Numbered from the stretch's first letter, positions 17,409 through 27,102 are shown. The stretch is 64,000 nucleotides of DNA from Dermatophilus congolensis (GCF_900187045.1 NZ_LT906453.1:1488001-1552000), one strand, 5' to 3'. Numbers and translations: made by a program. The notes: generated from the letters alone by a model not told the origin.

Positions 17409-18896
17409 ATGAACACCTCGCTACCAACAGTCATCCAAGGCGGCATGGGAGTAGCGATCTCCTCATGGTGGATGGCGCGCAAAGTCGCCCAAACCGGCCA
17501 ACTTGGTGTCGTCTCAGGAACAGCCATGGACTCAGTCCTCGCCAGAACCCTCGAAGACGGAGATCCTGGCGGCCACTACCGCCGCGCACTCCAACACTTC
17601 CCAGACCAAGACATGGTCAAACGCGCACTCCAGACCTACTACCGCCCCCATGGGCGCAATGGGGCTCCCTACCGACCCAACCCAAAAATCACTATCAACA
17701 TCTCCCGCAAAGCAGTCGAACTAGCAGTTCTAGGTAACTTCGCCGAAGTCTGGCTCGCCAAAGAAGGCCACGATGGACCCGTCGGCATCAACTTCCTCGA
17801 AAAAATCCAAATGGCCACCCCCAGCGCAGCACTGGGTGCCATGCTCGCCGGAGTCGACTACGTCCTCATGGGCGCAGGCATCCCCCGCGAAATACCAGCC
17901 CTGCTGCGCAACTACGCAGCACACAAACCCGCAACCCTCACCATCGATGTAGCCAACGCCACCTGCACCCACACCACCACCCTCGACCCAACCAGCATTC
18001 TGAGCACCCCCCTACCGCCACTAACCCGCCCCCACTTCCTCGCCATCATCTCCTTGCACTCCCTAGCCACCTACCTGCACCGCGATGAAGAAATCCGTCC
18101 CGACGGATTCATCGTCGAAGGTGCCACCGCTGGCGGACACAGCGCACCCCCACGCGGAAAACTCACCCTTGACCACCATGGCGACCCCATCTACGGCCCC
18201 CGCGACACTCCCAACCTCACCGCCATCGCCCGCCTAGGCCTACCGTTCTGGCTCGCCGGAGGAGAATCCACCCCGCAAGCCCTCAAACAAGCCAAACAAG
18301 CCGGAGCCACCGGCGTCCAATGCGGCACCATCTTCGCCCTAAGTAACGACTCCGGCCTCGCCCCCCACATCCTGGCCACCCTGCACCACCACCTACGCAC
18401 AAACACACTCACCATCCGCAACGACCCCCGCGCATCCCCCACCGGATTCCCCTTCAAAATCGCCACCCTCACCGACACCCTCTCCGACCCCACCGTCTAC
18501 GAACAACGCCCCCGCATCTGCGACCTCTCCTACCTACGCACCCCCTACGAACGCCCCGACGGCAGCATTGGCTACCGATGCCCCGCCGAACCTCAAGACG
18601 CATACATCAAAAAAGGCGGAGACATCGCCGAGACCATCGGCCGCAAATGCCTCTGCAACGCACTCCTGACCAACCACGGCCTCGGACAACGCCGCAAAAC
18701 CGGATACGAAGAACCACCCGGCGTCACCCTCGGCCAAGACCTCACCGGCGCACAACGCCTACTCGACCTCTACCCCAACGGCTGGAGCGCCCAAACCGCC
18801 ACACACTGGCTACTCAGCGCAACCCGCACCCCACACAACGCCAGCGACAACCACCCTCAACTGATCTCAACCCGACGCCACTCATCAGAACGATAA
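17409..18896 (+). CDS. Nitronate monooxygenase-like FMN enzyme
   Basis: 495 residues, starting [27 protein letters not shown] after GGAGAGGA. This is a TIM-barrel flavoenzyme of the nitronate monooxygenase/2-nitropropane dioxygenase family: an N-terminal IQGGMG, a central [14 protein letters not shown] (phosphate/FMN loop), then [18 protein letters not shown] and a [18 protein letters not shown] motif. It is longer than typical class I enzymes because of extra C-terminal segments with several cysteines ([21 protein letters not shown]), and it resembles the larger actinobacterial group near fatty-acid-type enzymes. The likely role is oxidative denitrification of nitronates, but substrate specificity is open. 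The dyad cluster upstream suggests it is regulated. Confidence 0.85.
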   Translation: MNTSLPTVIQGGMGVAISSWWMARKVAQTGQLGVVSGTAMDSVLARTLEDGDPGGHYRRALQHFPDQDMVKRALQTYYRPHGRNGAPYRPNPKITINISRKAVELAVLGNFAEVWLAKEGHDGPVGINFLEKIQMATPSAALGAMLAGVDYVLMGAGIPREIPALLRNYAAHKPATLTIDVANATCTHTTTLDPTSILSTPLPPLTRPHFLAIISLHSLATYLHRDEEIRPDGFIVEGATAGGHSAPPRGKLTLDHHGDPIYGPRDTPNLTAIARLGLPFWLAGGESTPQALKQAKQAGATGVQCGTIFALSNDSGLAPHILATLHHHLRTNTLTIRNDPRASPTGFPFKIATLTDTLSDPTVYEQRPRICDLSYLRTPYERPDGSIGYRCPAEPQDAYIKKGGDIAETIGRKCLCNALLTNHGLGQRRKTGYEEPPGVTLGQDLTGAQRLLDLYPNGWSAQTATHWLLSATRTPHNASDNHPQLISTRRHSSER

Positions 18897-19153
18897 AAAC
18901 GCCTAACCTCCTCAAACACCCCCGCCCGCACATACGCAACAAGCAACACCCCCGAAAAATCATCCCGCCGCGCCGTCCACTGCCCATCCCGAGGATGACC
19001 AAAATCCTCCCGACGACCATCACGCAACCACACCCGCACCCCCACCGACCCCTCCTCCTGACCCGCAACGACGAACACCACCCCCCACCCACAACAATCG
19101 GCCCCCACCAGGGCACAGTGAGCACAACAACCAACATGGTGAGAACCAGCCAC
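18857..19153 (-). CDS. Possible small protein antisense to the NMO-prfB gap
   Basis: A 98-codon GTG frame on the minus strand that overlaps the NMO 3' end by 40 bases. The C-terminal 60 residues ([20 protein letters not shown], then [20 protein letters not shown]) have varied, protein-like composition, unlike the repetitive shadow frames nearby. The N-terminal third is Cys/Gly/Val-rich and may not belong; a start at an inner GTG GTG (about 19078-19083, behind GGGTGGGGG) would give about 73 residues. There is no family I can name. It could still be a fortuitous frame. Confidence 0.45.
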   Translation of the reverse strand: MAGSHHVGCCAHCALVGADCCGWGVVFVVAGQEEGSVGVRVWLRDGRREDFGHPRDGQWTARRDDFSGVLLVAYVRAGVFEEVRRFYRSDEWRRVEIS

Positions 19154-19177
19154 AAGCGTCGCGTAACCTTGATCATT

Positions 19178-20284
19178 GTGGCTGTTGACTTCGAATCCGA
19201 ACTGACCGACCTACGGACGACCATGAAGTCGGTCCGTGACGTGACCGACGTGGACGCCCTACGCGCCAAAATCGCCGACCTCGAAAAACAGTCCGGCGCC
19301 CCAGACCTGTGGGGTGACGTCGACCACGCACAAAAAGTCACCTCAGCTCTCTCACGCGCCAACGCCGAACTAGAACGCGTCGAAAGCCTCGACTCCCGCA
19401 TCGAAGACCTCGAAGTACTCATCGAACTCGGCCGTGAAGAAAACGACGCCGACACCCTCGCCGAAGCCGAACAAACCCTCGAACGACTCAAAAAATCCGT
19501 TGGAGAACTCGAGGTCAAAACCCTCCTCGCCGGCGAATACGACGAACGAGAAGCTGTCGTGACCATCCGCGCCGGAGCAGGCGGCGTCGACGCAGCCGAC
19601 TTCGCTGAACAACTCATGCGCATGTACCTACGTTGGGCCGAACGTAACGACTACCCAACCAAAGTCATGGACACCTCCTACGCCGAAGAAGCCGGCCTGA
19701 AATCCGCGACCTTCGAAGTAAACGTTTCTTACGCCTACGGCCACCTATCTGTCGAAGCAGGCACACACCGCCTCGTACGCATCAGCCCCTTCGACAACCA
19801 AGGGCGACGTCAAACATCATTCGCCGCGGTTGAAGTTGTTCCCCTCATCGAACAAACCGACCACATTGACATCCCCGAAAACGAACTAAAAATTGACGTA
19901 TTCCGCTCCTCTGGCCCCGGTGGACAAAGCGTTAACACCACCGACTCCGCCGTCCGCATGACACACATCCCCACCGGCATCGTCGTGTCTATGCAGAACG
20001 AAAAATCCCAGATCCAAAACCGCGCCGCCGCATACCGCGTGCTCCAATCCCGACTCCTACTGCAAAAACAGCAAGAAGAAGCCGCCGCAAAGAAAGAACT
20101 CGCCGGAGACGTCAAAGCCACCTGGGGTGACCAGATGCGCAGCTACGTCCTCAACCCGTACCAAATGGTTAAAGACCTGCGCACCGGCTACGAAGTTGGT
20201 AACCCTGACTCGGTCTTCGACGGCGACATCGACGCATTCATCGAAGCTGGCATCCGTTGGAAACGAGCAGCTGAAAAAGAGTGA
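19178..20284 (+). CDS. prfB: Peptide chain release factor 2
   Basis: 368 residues starting [19 protein letters not shown]. It contains the RF2 codon-recognition SPF tripeptide (in [14 protein letters not shown], recognising UGA/UAA) and the catalytic GGQ in [20 protein letters not shown] that triggers peptidyl-tRNA hydrolysis. The reading frame is continuous, so there is no programmed frameshift of the E. coli type. The frame stays open far upstream but becomes low complexity. GTG 19178 is chosen by similarity; the Shine-Dalgarno is poor. In many actinobacteria prfB sits directly before ftsEX and smpB; here a universal stress gene and the transcarboxylase locus lie between. Confidence 0.96.
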   Translation: MAVDFESELTDLRTTMKSVRDVTDVDALRAKIADLEKQSGAPDLWGDVDHAQKVTSALSRANAELERVESLDSRIEDLEVLIELGREENDADTLAEAEQTLERLKKSVGELEVKTLLAGEYDEREAVVTIRAGAGGVDAADFAEQLMRMYLRWAERNDYPTKVMDTSYAEEAGLKSATFEVNVSYAYGHLSVEAGTHRLVRISPFDNQGRRQTSFAAVEVVPLIEQTDHIDIPENELKIDVFRSSGPGGQSVNTTDSAVRMTHIPTGIVVSMQNEKSQIQNRAAAYRVLQSRLLLQKQQEEAAAKKELAGDVKATWGDQMRSYVLNPYQMVKDLRTGYEVGNPDSVFDGDIDAFIEAGIRWKRAAEKE

Positions 20285-20431
20285 CCCCCTAACGAGTGTG
20301 TTGCCTTTCCAACACACTCAACAACGGAACACGTAAACCGCTCAGCACGCTTCTAGACTCGAAAAATCGGGTGTCAGCGACGCACCACGGCCGCGGGCGC
20401 CTGCCCACCCAGACGAGACCTGGAGGCCACC

Positions 20432-21316
20432 ATGACTGACGAGACTCGTGCCTACACCAACCGCATCGTTGTTGGCTACGACGGCTCACCCGTCTCCCAA
20501 CGAGCTCTCACATGGGCTGCCGACGCCGCCGAACACAGCGGCGTCGGCTTAACCGTCCTCACCGCAGTCCAACTCACCGCACCCACCATCGGCGAAGGCA
20601 GCTGGTACGAGCCAGCCACCGACGTGCTCCTCGACGTGGCCCGCCGCGAATGCGCCGAAGGTGTCGAAACAGTACGCGCACACCACCGTGAACTTGACGT
20701 AGACGCAGTGACAAGCACCGGCTCACCTGCCCGCCTACTCATCGAAGCTTCAAACCACGCCCGCATGACCGTTCTGGGATCACACGGGCGCGGCCAAGTA
20801 AGCGGACTGCTTCTCGGCAGCGTCTCCAACGCCGTCGCCGGACACGCACACGGAGTAGTGACCGTCGTGCCCGAAAGCACTACCGCAGATAAGAGCGCTC
20901 CGGTAGTTGTTGGAGTCAGCGACAGCCCTGATGGCCGCGCCGCAACACGCTTCGCTGCCCAAATGGCATCCGACCTCAACGTTCCACTCATCGCCGTGCG
21001 CTGCTGGGGCGCGCTGCGCAGCTGGACCATGACAGACGAAGACCACGCACGTTTCGCCACTGCAATCGAAAACTCATCACGAGCTGTGCTCGAGGAAATC
21101 ATTGCCACCGAAACCACCACCCACCCACACCTGAAGGTGGAAAAACGCCTCATCCACGGCGGCCCCGAACAAGCTCTACTGGCCACCGCCCAGAACGCTC
21201 AACTGATTGTTGTCGGATCACGAGGCAGAGGCGGATTCCAGGGGCTGCTCATGGGATCAACTTCCCGCAGCATCCTGCACGCCGCTCCTGTGCCAGTGAC
21301 AGTAGTGCACGCCTAA
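20432..21316 (+). CDS. Universal stress protein with two Usp domains
   Basis: 294 residues behind GGAGG. There are two tandem Usp domains (about 8-145 and 158-294), each ending with the ATP-binding pattern G-x2-G-x9-G-S (GSHGRGQVSGLLLGSVS and GSRGRGGFQGLLMGSTS), so ATP binding is predicted for both halves. Cytoplasmic. Tandem Usps of this kind in actinobacteria are often induced by hypoxia or starvation, but no dormancy-regulator box was identified upstream. A strong terminator follows. Confidence 0.93.
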   Translation: MTDETRAYTNRIVVGYDGSPVSQRALTWAADAAEHSGVGLTVLTAVQLTAPTIGEGSWYEPATDVLLDVARRECAEGVETVRAHHRELDVDAVTSTGSPARLLIEASNHARMTVLGSHGRGQVSGLLLGSVSNAVAGHAHGVVTVVPESTTADKSAPVVVGVSDSPDGRAATRFAAQMASDLNVPLIAVRCWGALRSWTMTDEDHARFATAIENSSRAVLEEIIATETTTHPHLKVEKRLIHGGPEQALLATAQNAQLIVVGSRGRGGFQGLLMGSTSRSILHAAPVPVTVVHA

Positions 21317-21348
21317 CCGCACCAGAATCCAATACACGCCACAACTAA

Positions 21349-21384
21349 CAGGGGTGGTGTAGCCAGCTGGATACACCACCCCTG
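21349..21384. terminator. Bidirectional terminator between usp and the transcarboxylase locus
   Basis: A perfect 13-bp stem (CAGGGGTGGTGTA) around a 10-base loop, between two convergent genes. Confidence 0.8.
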
Positions 21385-21400
21385 AACAGTGAAAACGTGT

Positions 21401-21772
21401 TTAGCTTTCCGCCCACTGCAGGAGCACCTGGCCGTTCTGCACGGCCTGCCCCACAGTGACCTCAACTGAAGCAACCACACCATCCTTGGGTGCGGTCACT
21501 TCCGTTTCCATCTTCATCGCTTCCAAGATGAGCAAAGTGTCACCGGACTTGACCTCGGCACCATCTTCAACAAGCACTTTGACAACCGTGCCAGCGATGT
21601 TGGCCGTCAAAGCACTCGCCGAGGAGGCAGGAGCTTTCACCGCGGAGGTAGCAGGAATACCACCACCGAAACCGCCAACCTGGATCGCGCCGAGCTGTTT
21701 CTGTTTACGCGTGTCCTCGACCTCGACCTCGACGTCGTAGACCGAGCCGTTGACTGTGATCTTGAGCTTCAT
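21401..21772 (-). CDS. Biotin carboxyl carrier subunit (transcarboxylase 1.3S-like)
   Basis: 123 residues, the same length as the 1.3S subunit of propionibacterial transcarboxylase. The N-terminal 25 residues (MKLKITVNGSVYDVEVEVED) bind the larger subunits in relatives. A Gly/Ala/Pro linker follows, then a biotinyl domain with the lysine in LEAMKMETEV (Lys87). It carries the carboxyl group between the 12S and 5S active sites. ATG 21772 is chosen because GAGGGAAGAT precedes it and the 1.3S-type N-terminus starts there. It is the last gene of the minus-strand set. No biotin ligase gene is in the window. Confidence 0.92.
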   Translation of the reverse strand: MKLKITVNGSVYDVEVEVEDTRKQKQLGAIQVGGFGGGIPATSAVKAPASSASALTANIAGTVVKVLVEDGAEVKSGDTLLILEAMKMETEVTAPKDGVVASVEVTVGQAVQNGQVLLQWAES

Positions 21773-21813
21773 ATCTTCCCTCGTATGGCTCTTGCTGGTC
21801 ATTCACCGGCTGA

Positions 21814-22107
21814 TCATCGAACGTTCGACGACTGCGGTCGGATGGTGTGCGAATGCTGAATATCGCTGCGGCCTTGGTCAGCCCAGCCCGATCCAGACTT
21901 CGAGGCGAAGTGGATCTGTTTGATGGTGGCGCGCTTGCCCAAGGCCGCGGCCACCGCCGCAGAGATAGCGAGAATGACGTCTTCGCTGATCTCTTCGGGA
22001 TCGTGAAGTTCAGCAAGCCTGCTTTCTAGGCGTTCTACGCGGGCGCTGAGGTCTTGCACGAGTACGCGCAACTGCTCGAGCTCAGAAGGCTCAGTCACAT
22101 CACTCAT
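21814..22107 (-). CDS. Small accessory protein of the transcarboxylase/decarboxylase locus
   Basis: 97 residues. An N-terminal coiled coil (about 8-36, LEQLRVLVQDLSARVERLESRLAEL) is followed by EEISEDVILAISAAVAAALGKRATIKQIHF. That second part resembles the short helix-strand motif in the delta/gamma-type small subunits of sodium-pump decarboxylases and in small genes between 12S and 1.3S in some propionate-metabolising actinobacteria. No membrane helix is convincing. It probably aids assembly of the large enzyme; this is inference from position and partial similarity. It lies 50 bases from the 12S gene. Confidence 0.7.
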   Translation of the reverse strand: MSDVTEPSELEQLRVLVQDLSARVERLESRLAELHDPEEISEDVILAISAAVAAALGKRATIKQIHFASKSGSGWADQGRSDIQHSHTIRPQSSNVR

Positions 22108-22158
22108 GGTGTGTTCTCCGTTCTCGTCGACGTGTTCGTCGTGGTGAAACGTCGCCGA

Positions 22159-23718
22159 TCACATCGGGATGAGGCCGTGCTTCTTGGGCGGTCGGATATC
22201 GCGTTTGTTCGCGAGGTATTCCAAGGATTGCGCGATCATTCGGCGGGTGCTGGCTGGTTCGATGATGTCGTCGACCTGGCTGCGCGCCCCGGCAACGTAA
22301 GGGGTGGAGAACGCCTCGCGGTAATGCTGGACCAGTTCGGCTCGTTTGGCTTCGGGGTCTTCAGCGTTGGCGATTTCTTTGCGGAAGACTACGCCTGCAG
22401 CGCCCTCGGCACCCATCACAGCGATCTCAGCGGTAGGCCACGCGAATACCCGGTCCGCGCCAAGGTCTTTGGAACACATGGCTAGGTAAGAGCCGCCGTA
22501 TGCCTTCCGGAGAACAACGGTGATCTTAGGAACCGTGGCCGAGCTGTAGGCGAAGAGCATTTTGGCGCCGTGGCGGATGATGCCGCCGTACTCCTGCTCA
22601 ACACCAGGCAAGAAGCCGGGAACGTCAACGAGGTTGACTACAGGAATGTTGAAGGCGTTGCAGAAGCGCACGAACCGGGCAACTTTGTCGGAGGCGTTGA
22701 TGTCTAGAGAACCAGCGAGGAAGTTGGGCTGATTCGCGATGATTCCCACAGAGCGACCAGTCACTCGTCCGAAACCGATGACAACGTTCATTGCCCAACC
22801 GGCCTGCACTTCGAGGAAATCCGCATCATCAACGATGAGCGAGATGACCTCGCGGATGTCGTATCCGCGTTTGGTGTCTTCGGGAATGATGTCGTTGAGC
22901 TCAGGGATGTCTTCGACATCATCGTTGCCATCGACGATGGGGGGCATTTCGGAGTTGTTGCTGGGCAGGAAGCTCAGAAGTTTCTTCGCGATGAGCATTG
23001 CTTGAGCGTCATCGTCGGCAACAAAGTGCGTGACACCGGAGCGGGTCATGTGCGCGCCCGGGCCGCCGAGATCTTCAGCGGATACTTCCTCTCCCGTGAC
23101 CTGCTTGATCACACCAGGACCGGTGATGAACATGCGAGATTCTTTGGTCTGGATGATGAAGTCGGTGAGTGCGGGGGAGTAGGCAGCACCGCCAGCACAC
23201 GGACCAGCGATGATGGAGATCTGTGGCACCACCCCGGAGAGCGCGACGTTCTGGAAGAACACTTTGCCGTATCCGGATAGCGAGTCAATGCCTTCTTGAA
23301 CGCGGGCGCCACCGGAGTCGTTGATGAAGATAAAGGGCGTCCCATTTTCCAGTGATGCTTTTTGAACGACCGTGACTTTTTCGGACTGTTTTTCACCGGC
23401 GGAGCCGCCCATGACGGTGAAGTCCTGGCTGGCGATGTGAACGGGGCGCCCCAGCACGGTAGCGGAGCCAGTGACGACGCCGTCGGCGGGGGCTTTGGCT
23501 TTGTCCATGCCGAACAAAGTGGTGCGGTGTTGGGCGAAGAGACCTAGTTCAGCGAAGCTGCCTTCGTCAGCGAGTTCGGTAATGCGCTCACGGGCTGTGA
23601 GTTTGCCTTGCTCATGCTGTTTTTCGATGCGGGCTTCGCCGCCGCCAGCTTCGAGTTCTGCGCGGCGGGCGCGGAGTTCTTTGTTCCGCTCCGCCATGGT
23701 TGCGGGTTTGTCAGCCAT
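22159..23718 (-). CDS. Acyl-CoA carboxyltransferase subunit (methylmalonyl-CoA carboxyltransferase 12S-like)
   Basis: 519 residues with two crotonase-like halves. Glycine-rich oxyanion motifs are visible (NDSGGARVQEGIDSLSGYG and IAGPCAGGAAYSPALTDF in the first half, VDVPGFLPGVEQEYGGIIRHGAKMLFAY in the second). The protein transfers CO2 from methylmalonyl-CoA to biotin on the 1.3S carrier. A propionyl-CoA carboxylase beta subunit would look similar. The neighbouring 5S and 1.3S genes, and the absence of a biotin carboxylase gene, favour transcarboxylase. The length is normal and the motifs are intact. Confidence 0.92.
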   Translation of the reverse strand: MADKPATMAERNKELRARRAELEAGGGEARIEKQHEQGKLTARERITELADEGSFAELGLFAQHRTTLFGMDKAKAPADGVVTGSATVLGRPVHIASQDFTVMGGSAGEKQSEKVTVVQKASLENGTPFIFINDSGGARVQEGIDSLSGYGKVFFQNVALSGVVPQISIIAGPCAGGAAYSPALTDFIIQTKESRMFITGPGVIKQVTGEEVSAEDLGGPGAHMTRSGVTHFVADDDAQAMLIAKKLLSFLPSNNSEMPPIVDGNDDVEDIPELNDIIPEDTKRGYDIREVISLIVDDADFLEVQAGWAMNVVIGFGRVTGRSVGIIANQPNFLAGSLDINASDKVARFVRFCNAFNIPVVNLVDVPGFLPGVEQEYGGIIRHGAKMLFAYSSATVPKITVVLRKAYGGSYLAMCSKDLGADRVFAWPTAEIAVMGAEGAAGVVFRKEIANAEDPEAKRAELVQHYREAFSTPYVAGARSQVDDIIEPASTRRMIAQSLEYLANKRDIRPPKKHGLIPM

Positions 23719-23760
23719 GTGTGGTCCTTAAGAATGTGTGGAGGCGGTTAGGGGCTGTGG

Positions 23761-25263
23761 TCAGGCCGGTTTAACGGTGACGGAGTGGCTCTTGCCTCCG
23801 ACGGTGACGTTGTAGGTGATGGGGACGCGGATGGGTCCGTTCTTGGTGTCTCCGGCTTGGGCTGCACGTTCCGCTTCGAGCTCTTCGGGGCTTTGGCCGA
23901 CGTTCTTGGGTCCTTCAGGCCGGGTAGCCCAGAAGCCAGGGGCGACTTTGGGGAACATGGCGTAGGTGAGGACGTCTTCATCAGTGCCGTCGAAGCCGGG
24001 GATGTTGGCTGCTTCCTCTTTGAGCTTGTCCCATTCGGGTTCGATGAGGTCGGCAGGCCGGACAGTGATGGGCTCTTTGCCTGTTTGCGCTTTGGCTTGT
24101 TCGACCACCTCGGGGTTCATATCGCCGATGGTGGTGCCGTAGTAGCCAAGCATGAGGTCGGCGAACTCGGCGGTGAGGACTTTGTATTTGCCCATGAGTA
24201 CGTTGAACACCGCTTGCGTGCCAACGATTTGGCTCGAGGGAGTCACGAGTGGGGGGTATCCGGCGTCTTTGCGGACGCGGGGTACCTCTTCGAGTACTTC
24301 TTCGAGGCGGTCGGCAGCTCCCTGCTGTTTGAGCTGGGACTCCATGTTGGAGATCATGCCGCCGGGGATTTGGCTATCGAAGATGGCGGTGTCGACGGTG
24401 TAGCTCGACATGAACTTCTGGTAGCGGGGTTTGATTTTGGCGAAGTGCTGTTTGACGTTTTTCAGTAGCTCTTTGTTGAGGTTAGCGATGTAACCGGTGC
24501 CTTCGAGCATTTCCTGGAGGGACTCGGTGGGATTGTGGCCCGGCCCTAGGGACATGGAGCTGATGGCGGTGTCGACGACGTCTGCACCTGCCTCGATAGC
24601 CTTCATGAGGGAGACCAGGGTTACTCCGGTGGTGGAGTGGCAGTGGATGTTGATCTGCATGTCAGGCAGTTCATTTTTGATGGCTTTGACGATGTCGTAA
24701 GCCGGTTGGGGTTTGAGTAGGGCTGCCATGTCTTTGAGAGCGATGGAGTCCACACCCATGTCGGCTAGCTGTTTGGCTAGCTCGACGTAGCCCTCAACGG
24801 TGTGTAGCGGGCTGGTGGTGTAGCAGACGGTGCCTTGGGCGTGCCCGCCGGCGCGTTTAACAGCAGCGATGGCGTGTTCGAGGTTGCGAGGGTCGTTGAG
24901 GGCATCGAAGACCCGGAAAACATCCATGCCGTTTTCGACGGCTTTTTCAACGAAGTGGTCGACAACATCGTCCCCGTAGTGGCGGTAACCCAGGAGGTTT
25001 TGCCCGCGCAGCAACATTTGTGTGCGCGTGTTTGGCATGAGTTTGCGGAAGGTGCGTAGGCGCTCCCACGGGTCTTCGTTGAGGAACCGGATGCAGGAGT
25101 CGAAAGTGGCTCCGCCCCAGCATTCGACGCTCCAGAAACCTGCTTGGTCCAGGTCTGCGCAGGCGTCGACCATGTCTTCGAGTGCCATGCGCGTTGCCAT
25201 GAGGCTTTGGTGTGCATCGCGGAGTGCGAGTTCGGTGACGCCGATCTGTCGCTGCGTGGTCAT
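23761..25263 (-). CDS. Transcarboxylase 5S subunit / pyruvate carboxylase carboxyltransferase-like
   Basis: 500 residues (propionibacterial 5S is about 505). The N-terminal HMGL-like TIM barrel begins VTELALRDAHQSLMATRM, has the carboxylatable lysine in SIALKDMAALL and the metal-binding HxH in INIHCHSTTG. A C-terminal conserved carboxylase domain follows. It moves the carboxyl group from biotin to pyruvate, giving oxaloacetate. Alternatives are the oxaloacetate decarboxylase alpha subunit or pyruvate carboxylase B, but the first normally carries its own biotin domain, absent here. It is the first gene of the unit, divergent from ftsE, with 217 bases between for both promoters. Confidence 0.92.
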   Translation of the reverse strand: MTTQRQIGVTELALRDAHQSLMATRMALEDMVDACADLDQAGFWSVECWGGATFDSCIRFLNEDPWERLRTFRKLMPNTRTQMLLRGQNLLGYRHYGDDVVDHFVEKAVENGMDVFRVFDALNDPRNLEHAIAAVKRAGGHAQGTVCYTTSPLHTVEGYVELAKQLADMGVDSIALKDMAALLKPQPAYDIVKAIKNELPDMQINIHCHSTTGVTLVSLMKAIEAGADVVDTAISSMSLGPGHNPTESLQEMLEGTGYIANLNKELLKNVKQHFAKIKPRYQKFMSSYTVDTAIFDSQIPGGMISNMESQLKQQGAADRLEEVLEEVPRVRKDAGYPPLVTPSSQIVGTQAVFNVLMGKYKVLTAEFADLMLGYYGTTIGDMNPEVVEQAKAQTGKEPITVRPADLIEPEWDKLKEEAANIPGFDGTDEDVLTYAMFPKVAPGFWATRPEGPKNVGQSPEELEAERAAQAGDTKNGPIRVPITYNVTVGGKSHSVTVKPA

Positions 25264-25480
25264 GGTGTGAGGTTGTCACGGTCTTGGTGGGATGCGCGCA
25301 ACCTTTGGAGAAACCGGGACCAGAGTCACATGAAAGGTGTGAGCTGGGTTACGGGCTGGTGGATGGGGTTGCGACGCGCCGCTGCAGGAACGGGGTTCGT
25401 GTGGGCGCGGCGGCTAGGGTGCTGTGGGGTGTAGCCGGGGGGGTTTCTTGTTCGTTTCGTGTTCTGGGAGGGCAGGAGTT

Positions 25481-26200
25481 GTGATCTCGTTCACGGATGT
25501 GGTCAAGACGTATCGGCGTGGTGTGAAGCCGGCGTTGGATGGGGTTTCTTTTGAGGTGGGGGAGGGTGAGTTTGTTTTTGTGGTGGGTGCTTCGGGGTCG
25601 GGTAAGTCGACGTTGATTCGGTTGCTGTTGGCTGAGGAGAAGGTTTCTTCGGGGGAGCTGTCGGCATTGGGGTGGGATGTGGTGCGGCTGCCGCGTCGGC
25701 GGGTGCCGCAGTTGCGTCGTCAGATTGGGGTTGTTTTTCAGGATTATCGGTTGTTGCCGGATCGGGATGTGCAGGCGAATGTGGCGTATGTGCTGCATGT
25801 GTTGGGGTACAACCCTGCGGATGTGGATCGGTTAGTGCCACAGACGTTGGATTTGGTGGGAGTGGGGTCGTTAGCGCGGCGGTTGCCCCATGAGTTGAGT
25901 GGTGGGGAGCAGCAGCGGGTGGCGTTGGCGCGGGCGTTGGTGAAACGGCCGTCGTTGTTGTTGGCGGATGAGCCGACGGGAAATCTGGATCCGGAGGCGA
26001 CCGAGAGCATTGTTGAGTTGTTGGGGCGGGTGAATGCGGAGGGAACGACAGTGTTGATGGCTACGCATGATGATCGGGTGGTGGATATGGCTGGTCGGCG
26101 GGTGATTGAGCTGTGTGATGGGGTGGTTGTTCGAGATGAGGTTGGTGGTAGGTATCGGGTGGTGGCTTCGGGTGAGGGGCATGGGGGTGAGCTGCTGTGA
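25481..26200 (+). CDS. ftsE: Cell division ATP-binding protein FtsE
   Basis: 239 residues, an ABC ATPase. Walker A GASGSGKST, Q-loop VVFQDYRLLPDR, signature LSGGEQQRVALARAL, Walker B LLLADEPTGNLD and the H-loop MATHDDRVVD are all present. With FtsX it couples ATP hydrolysis to periplasmic or wall-side peptidoglycan hydrolase activation at division. GTG 25481 is chosen because AGGAG precedes it and the family N-terminus (VISFTDVVKTYRRG) starts there. The stop overlaps the ftsX start by 4 bases, so translation is probably coupled. Confidence 0.97.
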   Translation: MISFTDVVKTYRRGVKPALDGVSFEVGEGEFVFVVGASGSGKSTLIRLLLAEEKVSSGELSALGWDVVRLPRRRVPQLRRQIGVVFQDYRLLPDRDVQANVAYVLHVLGYNPADVDRLVPQTLDLVGVGSLARRLPHELSGGEQQRVALARALVKRPSLLLADEPTGNLDPEATESIVELLGRVNAEGTTVLMATHDDRVVDMAGRRVIELCDGVVVRDEVGGRYRVVASGEGHGGELL

Positions 26201-27102
26201 GGCCGACGTTTTTGGTGCAGGAGGTGGGGGCGGGGTTGCGTCGCAATCTGGGGGCGTTTGTGTCGATTGTGATTGTGGCGATGGTCAGTGTTGTGTTTTT
26301 GGGGGTGGGGATGTTGTCGGGGCGGCAGGTGGATGCCGCGAAGGGGTATTGGTACGACAAGGTTGAGGTGTCGATTTTTTTGTGTACGGCTTCGTCGCCG
26401 GATGCGGGGTGTGGGGGTAAGCCGGTGACTGCGGTGCAGCAGGCGGCGGTGCGGGAGTTGCTAGATGCCTCTTCGAAGGTGGTGGCGTCGTATGAGTTTG
26501 AGTCTCAGCATCAGGCGTATGAGCGGTTCCGGGCGCAGTTTGCGGGTAATCCAGCGTTTGCGCGTACTCCGGCTTCGGCTATTCCGGCGGCGTTTCGGGT
26601 GAAGTTGGTGGATCCGGGGGAGTATGCGGTGGTTCATCAAATGTTTGGTGGGATGCCGGGGGTGGCGGCGGTGAAGGATATTCGCCAGGTGGTGGATCCG
26701 TTGATTCGGGTGTTGGACTTTTTGCGGGTGACTGCGTGGGGAGTTGCTGGGGTGATGTCGGTGGCGATGGTGTTGTTGTTGGTGACGACGATTCGTCAGG
26801 TGGCGTGGACGAGGCGTCGTGAGACTGGGGTGAAGCGGGTGGTGGGGGCTTCGAAGGGGGCTTTGCAGTTGCCTTTTATGGTGGAGATGGTTGCTGCGGT
26901 GCTGGTGGCGTGTGTGCTGGCGGTGGGGGTTTTGTGGGGGGCGGTGCGTTTTGGGGTGGCTGAGTTGGCTGCAAAGTTTTCTGATTTTGGGTGGATTACT
27001 CCGGTGGATGTGTTGGTGGTGGCGCCGGTGTTGGTGGGGTGTGGGGTTGGGGTGGCGGTGGTTGTGTCGTGGGTGGCGTTGGGTCGGTATGTGCGGGTGT
27101 GA
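26197..27102 (+). CDS. ftsX: Cell division permease FtsX
   Basis: 301 residues, four predicted membrane helices. Helix 1 is at about 22-45. A large external loop of about 130 residues includes two cysteines (in CTASSPDAGCGG), and three helices form the C-terminal FtsX-type domain with the coupling segment TRRRETGVKRVVGAS. The GTG start overlaps the ftsE stop (GTGA). It is the partner of FtsE in activating RipC-type endopeptidases in actinobacteria. The length is normal. Confidence 0.96.
   Translation: MRPTFLVQEVGAGLRRNLGAFVSIVIVAMVSVVFLGVGMLSGRQVDAAKGYWYDKVEVSIFLCTASSPDAGCGGKPVTAVQQAAVRELLDASSKVVASYEFESQHQAYERFRAQFAGNPAFARTPASAIPAAFRVKLVDPGEYAVVHQMFGGMPGVAAVKDIRQVVDPLIRVLDFLRVTAWGVAGVMSVAMVLLLVTTIRQVAWTRRRETGVKRVVGASKGALQLPFMVEMVAAVLVACVLAVGVLWGAVRFGVAELAAKFSDFGWITPVDVLVVAPVLVGCGVGVAVVVSWVALGRYVRV

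Noticed and set aside
18578-19177. 200-residue N-terminal extension of prfB
   Set aside because: The frame is an Arg/Pro/His-rich shadow of the NMO-like gene; RF2 similarity begins at 19178.
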